From positions 1 through 14,791 of the forward strand of contig JBHIDJ010000076.1 in NCBI GenBank assembly GCA_046760105.1: 14,791 nt of DNA, read 5' to 3'. Under the pieces are notes generated by a model. That model searched no databases, was not told the DNA's origin, and saw only the letters and a list, made by a program, of their open reading frames with translations. The DNA is from JBHIDJ01 sp046760105. Its GTDB lineage: Bacteria; Pseudomonadota; Gammaproteobacteria; Acidiferrobacterales; SPGG2. Made by a program: the position numbers and the translations under genes. Shown here one piece after another: positions 12,330 through 14,791 of the stretch. Each line of letters opens with the position of its first letter. The first letter of the stretch is position 1.

Positions 12330-13349
12330 ATGCAAAGCTCTGCAACCGAGTTTCTCAGACCCCGTCTCGTAGACATGCAAGCGCTGGGTCCCACCCACGC
12401 GAAAATCACGCTCGAACCACTCGAGCGCGGATTTGGACACACGTTGGGAAATGCCCTGCGCCGCATCCTGCTATCGTCAATGCCTGGTTCCGCAATAACC
12501 GAGGTCAAGATTGACGGCGTGTTGCATGAGTACTCTACCATGGAGGGTGTACAGGAGGATGTCATCGAAATACTTCTGAACCTCAAGTCGCTCGCTTTAC
12601 GTATGCACGGTCGCGAGCAAGCCACGTTGAGGCTAAGCAAGAGCGGACCGGGTACGGTAACGGCGGGTGACATCACCCTCGACCACGACATCGAGATAGT
12701 CGATCCCAATCATCATATCGCCACGCTTACCAAAGGTGGCTCGTTGCAACTGGAGTTGACCGTTACGCGCGGCAGGGGATACGAGCCGGTGACGGCACGT
12801 GACAGTGAGGAGAGTCGCGCCATCGGCGTGATGCAACTGGACGCCTCGTATAGTCCCGTTCGCCGGGTATCGTATACGGTGGAGAACGCCCGTGTCGAAC
12901 AGCGAACCGACCTGGATAAGCTCATTCTCGACATCGAGACCAACGGTTCCATTGACCCGGAAGAGGCCGTACGGCGCGCCGCAAACATCTTGCAGGAACA
13001 GATATCGATTTTTGTGGATTTGAAGAGCCCGACAGCCGAGGAGGAGCAGAAGAAAGAGCCCGAAATGGATCCGCTGCTGCTGCGTCCTGTCGATGATCTG
13101 GAGCTAACTGTACGATCTGCTAATTGCCTGAAGGCAGAAAATATTTTCTACATCGGTGACCTGATTCAGCGCACCGAATTCGAACTCCTAAAAACGCCCA
13201 ACTTGGGTAAGAAATCGCTGACCGAGATCAAAGATGTTTTGGCACAGCACGGCCTGTCACTTGGTATGAAGCTGGAGAGCTGGCCGCCGCCGTCACTGAA
13301 AGAAAGGACCACTGACACTGAGCAGGAATCAGTCGAGGTGAAGATTTAG
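12330..13349 (+). CDS. rpoA: DNA-directed RNA polymerase subunit alpha
   Basis: Alpha nucleates RNA polymerase assembly as a dimer and its C-terminal domain binds UP elements and activators. The 339-residue product (E. coli 329) has the N-domain to about residue 231, with LEPLERGFGHTLGNALRRILLSS in pieces at 28-50 and Arg44/Arg45 at the dimer and beta contact. An acidic linker spans about 232-250, and the C-domain 251-320. Arg262, Asn265, Cys266, Lys295, Ser296 and Glu299 match the E. coli DNA-binding residues Arg265, Asn268, Cys269, Lys298, Ser299 and Glu302. After the usual LESWPP end, about 17 mostly polar residues follow, a few more than usual. GAGGA at 12319-12323 precedes the ATG by 6 bases. 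Confidence 0.98.
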   Translation: MQSSATEFLRPRLVDMQALGPTHAKITLEPLERGFGHTLGNALRRILLSSMPGSAITEVKIDGVLHEYSTMEGVQEDVIEILLNLKSLALRMHGREQATLRLSKSGPGTVTAGDITLDHDIEIVDPNHHIATLTKGGSLQLELTVTRGRGYEPVTARDSEESRAIGVMQLDASYSPVRRVSYTVENARVEQRTDLDKLILDIETNGSIDPEEAVRRAANILQEQISIFVDLKSPTAEEEQKKEPEMDPLLLRPVDDLELTVRSANCLKAENIFYIGDLIQRTEFELLKTPNLGKKSLTEIKDVLAQHGLSLGMKLESWPPPSLKERTTDTEQESVEVKI

Positions 13350-13352
13350 GCC

Positions 13353-13949
13353 ATGCGCCACTTAAAGAGCGGACGAAAGCTGACCCGGACTAGCAGTCAC
13401 CGGGATGCCATGTTTCGCAACATGGCCGTATCGCTCTTTCGCCATGAACAGCTTAGGACTACCTTGCCGAAGGCCAAGGAGCTGCGACGCGTAGCCGAAC
13501 CTTTAATTACATTGGGGAAAAGCGGGAGTGTCGCTAACCGACGGCTGGCGTTCTCGCGACTGCGAGACAGAGAAATGGTAGGAAAGCTATTCAGTGATTT
13601 GGGTATTCGCTTTAAGGATCGGCCTGGCGGTTATCTACGTATCTTGAAAGTGGGCTATCGCCGTGGCGATAATGCGCCAATGGCCATCGTCCAGTTGGTG
13701 GAAGAGGCACCCACAGCCGAACTGGAGTCGCCGAAACAGAAGGCCAGTGCCGACGCCCCTAAGGCGAAAGCCAAGGAGAAGAAACCAGCCACGAAAGCGA
13801 AGGCCGAGAAGGAACCGGAGAAGTCTAAAAAAGCCAAGGCTAAGAAGGAAACAAAAGCGGCGGCTACGATAGGGCGTAAGAAGAAAGCAACGAAGTCGAC
13901 CGCCAAGAAAAAGGCGAAAAAGACGACAAAGAAAAAGGCCAAGGAATAG
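13353..13949 (+). CDS. rplQ: 50S ribosomal protein L17 with a long lysine/alanine-rich tail
   Basis: L17 sits near the tunnel exit side of the 50S. Residues 1-118 form the normal domain: MRHLKSGRKLTRTSSHRDAM, then the FRNMAVSLFRHEQLRTTLPKA helix region, the LAFSRLRDREMVGKLF stretch and GGYLRILKVGYRRGDNAPMA. E. coli L17 ends near residue 127. Here about 73 more residues (126-198) follow, with roughly 30 Lys plus Ala, Thr, Glu and Pro, resembling histone H1-like or AlgP-like tails. It has no predicted globular fold and may add nonspecific RNA or DNA binding. The frame is intact to the stop. GAGGTGA within the end of rpoA is about 11 bases before the ATG. A terminator follows 21 bases after the stop. 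Confidence 0.96.
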   Translation: MRHLKSGRKLTRTSSHRDAMFRNMAVSLFRHEQLRTTLPKAKELRRVAEPLITLGKSGSVANRRLAFSRLRDREMVGKLFSDLGIRFKDRPGGYLRILKVGYRRGDNAPMAIVQLVEEAPTAELESPKQKASADAPKAKAKEKKPATKAKAEKEPEKSKKAKAKKETKAAATIGRKKKATKSTAKKKAKKTTKKKAKE

Positions 13950-13970
13950 TAGTTCGCGCTCTATAGGGCC

Positions 13971-13994
13971 AAACCGGATAGCCTCCGGTTTTTT
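13971..13994 (+). terminator. Rho-independent terminator of the ribosomal cluster
   Basis: AAACCGGA (13971-13978) pairs perfectly with TCCGGTTT (13984-13991) across a 5-base loop, and the right arm runs into six Ts (13989-13994). This is a textbook intrinsic terminator, 21 bases after the rplQ stop, and marks the end of the alpha transcription unit. Confidence 0.88.
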
Positions 13995-14124
13995 ATTGCA
14001 TCCCACTCTACTGTCAACGCAGAATGCGTAGAGATTGCGCAGGATGTTTATGGCTAGAATCGAGCTTCGTACGCCTGCGTTCTCGGCGTTTAATTCTTCT
14101 GCGTGTGGAACTAGTATTTAGCTT
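13995..14124. other. Gap between the terminator and the SAM_HAT gene
   Basis: No gene is seen in these 130 bases. CTCTAC (14006-14011) and GTAGAG (14028-14033) form a 6-bp inverted repeat that encloses the small hairpin CGCA-GAA-TGCG (18-28 of the same decade range, 14018-14028, sharing one base with the outer arm). TAGAAT at 14055-14060 could be a -10 box, but the nearest upstream -35 candidate (TTGCGC, 14035-14040) is only 14 bases away. I therefore call no promoter here, though one is expected after the terminator. Heptad repeats like those inside the cluster are absent. Confidence 0.4.
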
Positions 14125-14791
14125 GTGATTGTCCTGTTTACCGATTTCGGCATTGAGGATCCGTATGTCGGCCAATTGCACGGAGTGCTAGCGCAGCGGG
14201 CGCCGGGTGTGCCGGTCGTCGATTTGTTCCACAGTGTCCCCAACTTCGATATCAGGGCAGCGGCGTATCTGTTGCCGGCATACGCCGCTGAGTTTCCACC
14301 GGGCACGATTTTCTTGTGCGTCGTCGATCCCGGTGTTGGCACTGCGCGCCGGCCACTGATGCTCGCGGTGGATGGCTGCTGGTATGTTGGTCCTGACAAC
14401 GGTCTGTTTCATATTCTTGTTCGCCGCGCGCATTCGGCTCGGTGCTACACAATCAACTGGCGGCCTGCCCAGCTTTCGCCGAGTTTCCACGGACGTGACC
14501 TGTTCGCACCAGTAGTGGCGATGTTGGCACGCGGCGAACAACCCGATTCCGGGCCAACAAAGCTGGGACTACCGCATGGTCCCGAGTGGCCTGATGACTT
14601 GGCACGCGTTCTCTATATCGATCATTACGGGAATATCATTACTGGGGTGCGCGCGGGTGGATTAGATAAAGATGCCATCATTAAAGCAGGCGATCATGAG
14701 ATCGCTTACGCGCGGGTCTTCGCCGACGCCGTTGCAGATCGGCCCTTCTGGCATGAAAACGCAAACGGACTTGTGGAGATCGCCATCAACC
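14125..14791 (+). CDS. S-adenosylmethionine hydrolase / SAM hydroxide adenosyltransferase (partial)
   Basis: This matches the SAM_HAT family (formerly DUF62), enzymes that split S-adenosylmethionine with water to adenosine and methionine and are related to fluorinase and chlorinase. The first 222 residues are in the window; the 3' end is cut off. Seen in order: IVLFTDFG (2-9), DLFHSV (33-38), VVDPGVG (66-72), GPDNGLF (89-95), SFHGRDLFAPV (120-130), IDHYGNIITG (165-174) and NANGLVEIAIN at the edge. Asp68, Arg75 and His122 align with the proposed Asp-Arg-His catalytic set of the characterised archaeal member. The GTG at 14125 is chosen because an in-frame TAG lies at 14119 and the family starts right before TDFG. 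No good ribosome binding site is seen. Its cellular role is unclear, and it lies beyond the ribosomal terminator. Confidence 0.93.
   Translation, partial: MIVLFTDFGIEDPYVGQLHGVLAQRAPGVPVVDLFHSVPNFDIRAAAYLLPAYAAEFPPGTIFLCVVDPGVGTARRPLMLAVDGCWYVGPDNGLFHILVRRAHSARCYTINWRPAQLSPSFHGRDLFAPVVAMLARGEQPDSGPTKLGLPHGPEWPDDLARVLYIDHYGNIITGVRAGGLDKDAIIKAGDHEIAYARVFADAVADRPFWHENANGLVEIAIN

Noticed and set aside
13635..14006. Minus-strand frames opposite the rplQ tail, rich in Leu/Phe/Arg
   Set aside because: They are the antisense image of lysine and alanine codons in the tail; the apparent hydrophobic composition follows from AAG/AAA read in reverse.
14035..14060. Promoter for the SAM_HAT gene (TTGCGC ... 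TAGAAT)
   Set aside because: The spacer is 14 bases, too short for sigma70, and the -35 match is poor.
14118..14541. Minus-strand frames opposite the SAM_HAT gene
   Set aside because: The plus-strand frame has all motifs of a known family; the opposite frames have none and are shadows.

Overview
The window is a bacterial S10-spc-alpha ribosomal protein supercluster, all on the + strand, followed by a transcription terminator and the start of an unrelated gene. Gene order and protein sequences point to Gammaproteobacteria: the order matches Escherichia coli from rpsJ to rplQ, S14 is the long zinc-free form, and most proteins are within a few residues of E. coli length. The S4 protein, however, carries a four-cysteine zinc site that E. 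coli lacks, so this is probably not an enteric bacterium. I cannot name a genus from sequence alone.

Layout. Positions 1-5082 hold the S10 set (rpsJ, rplC, rplD, rplW, rplB, rpsS, rplV, rpsC, rplP, rpmC, rpsQ). Positions 5097-10742 hold the spc set (rplN, rplX, rplE, rpsN, rpsH, rplF, rplR, rpsE, rpmD, rplO, secY, rpmJ). Positions 10902-13949 hold the alpha set (rpsM, rpsK, rpsD, rpoA, rplQ). A rho-independent terminator at 13971-13994 closes the cluster. After a gap in which I see no convincing promoter, a GTG-started S-adenosylmethionine hydrolase-type gene (SAM_HAT, formerly DUF62) begins at 14125 and runs off the window end.

How the genes work together. The products are small- and large-subunit ribosomal proteins, the SecY channel that docks on the large subunit, and the RNA polymerase alpha subunit, so ribosome, secretion and transcription capacity are made from one locus. 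Many junctions overlap by 1 or 4 bases (rplD/rplW, rpsS/rplV, rplV/rpsC, rplP/rpmC, rpmC/rpsQ, rpmD/rplO, rplO/secY), which suggests translational coupling. The S10 and spc sets are separated by only 14 bases, with no room for a separate promoter. A good sigma70-like promoter (TTGATT, 17 bases, TAGAAT) lies just before rpsM.

Most unusual content. Each of the three gaps longer than about 100 bases inside the cluster (313-416, 6670-6782, 10743-10901) holds the same kind of element: imperfect tandem 7-base units on one side, their inverted counterparts on the other, and a non-repetitive centre, so that the RNA would fold into a long hairpin. The unit sequence differs at each site while the architecture is kept. 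Other points of interest are a lysine/alanine-rich tail of about 73 residues on L17, a hairpin that buries the rplE start codon, and the SAM_HAT gene next to the cluster. I found no mobile element, CRISPR array, tRNA or rRNA, and no evidence of a new defence or biosynthetic system.
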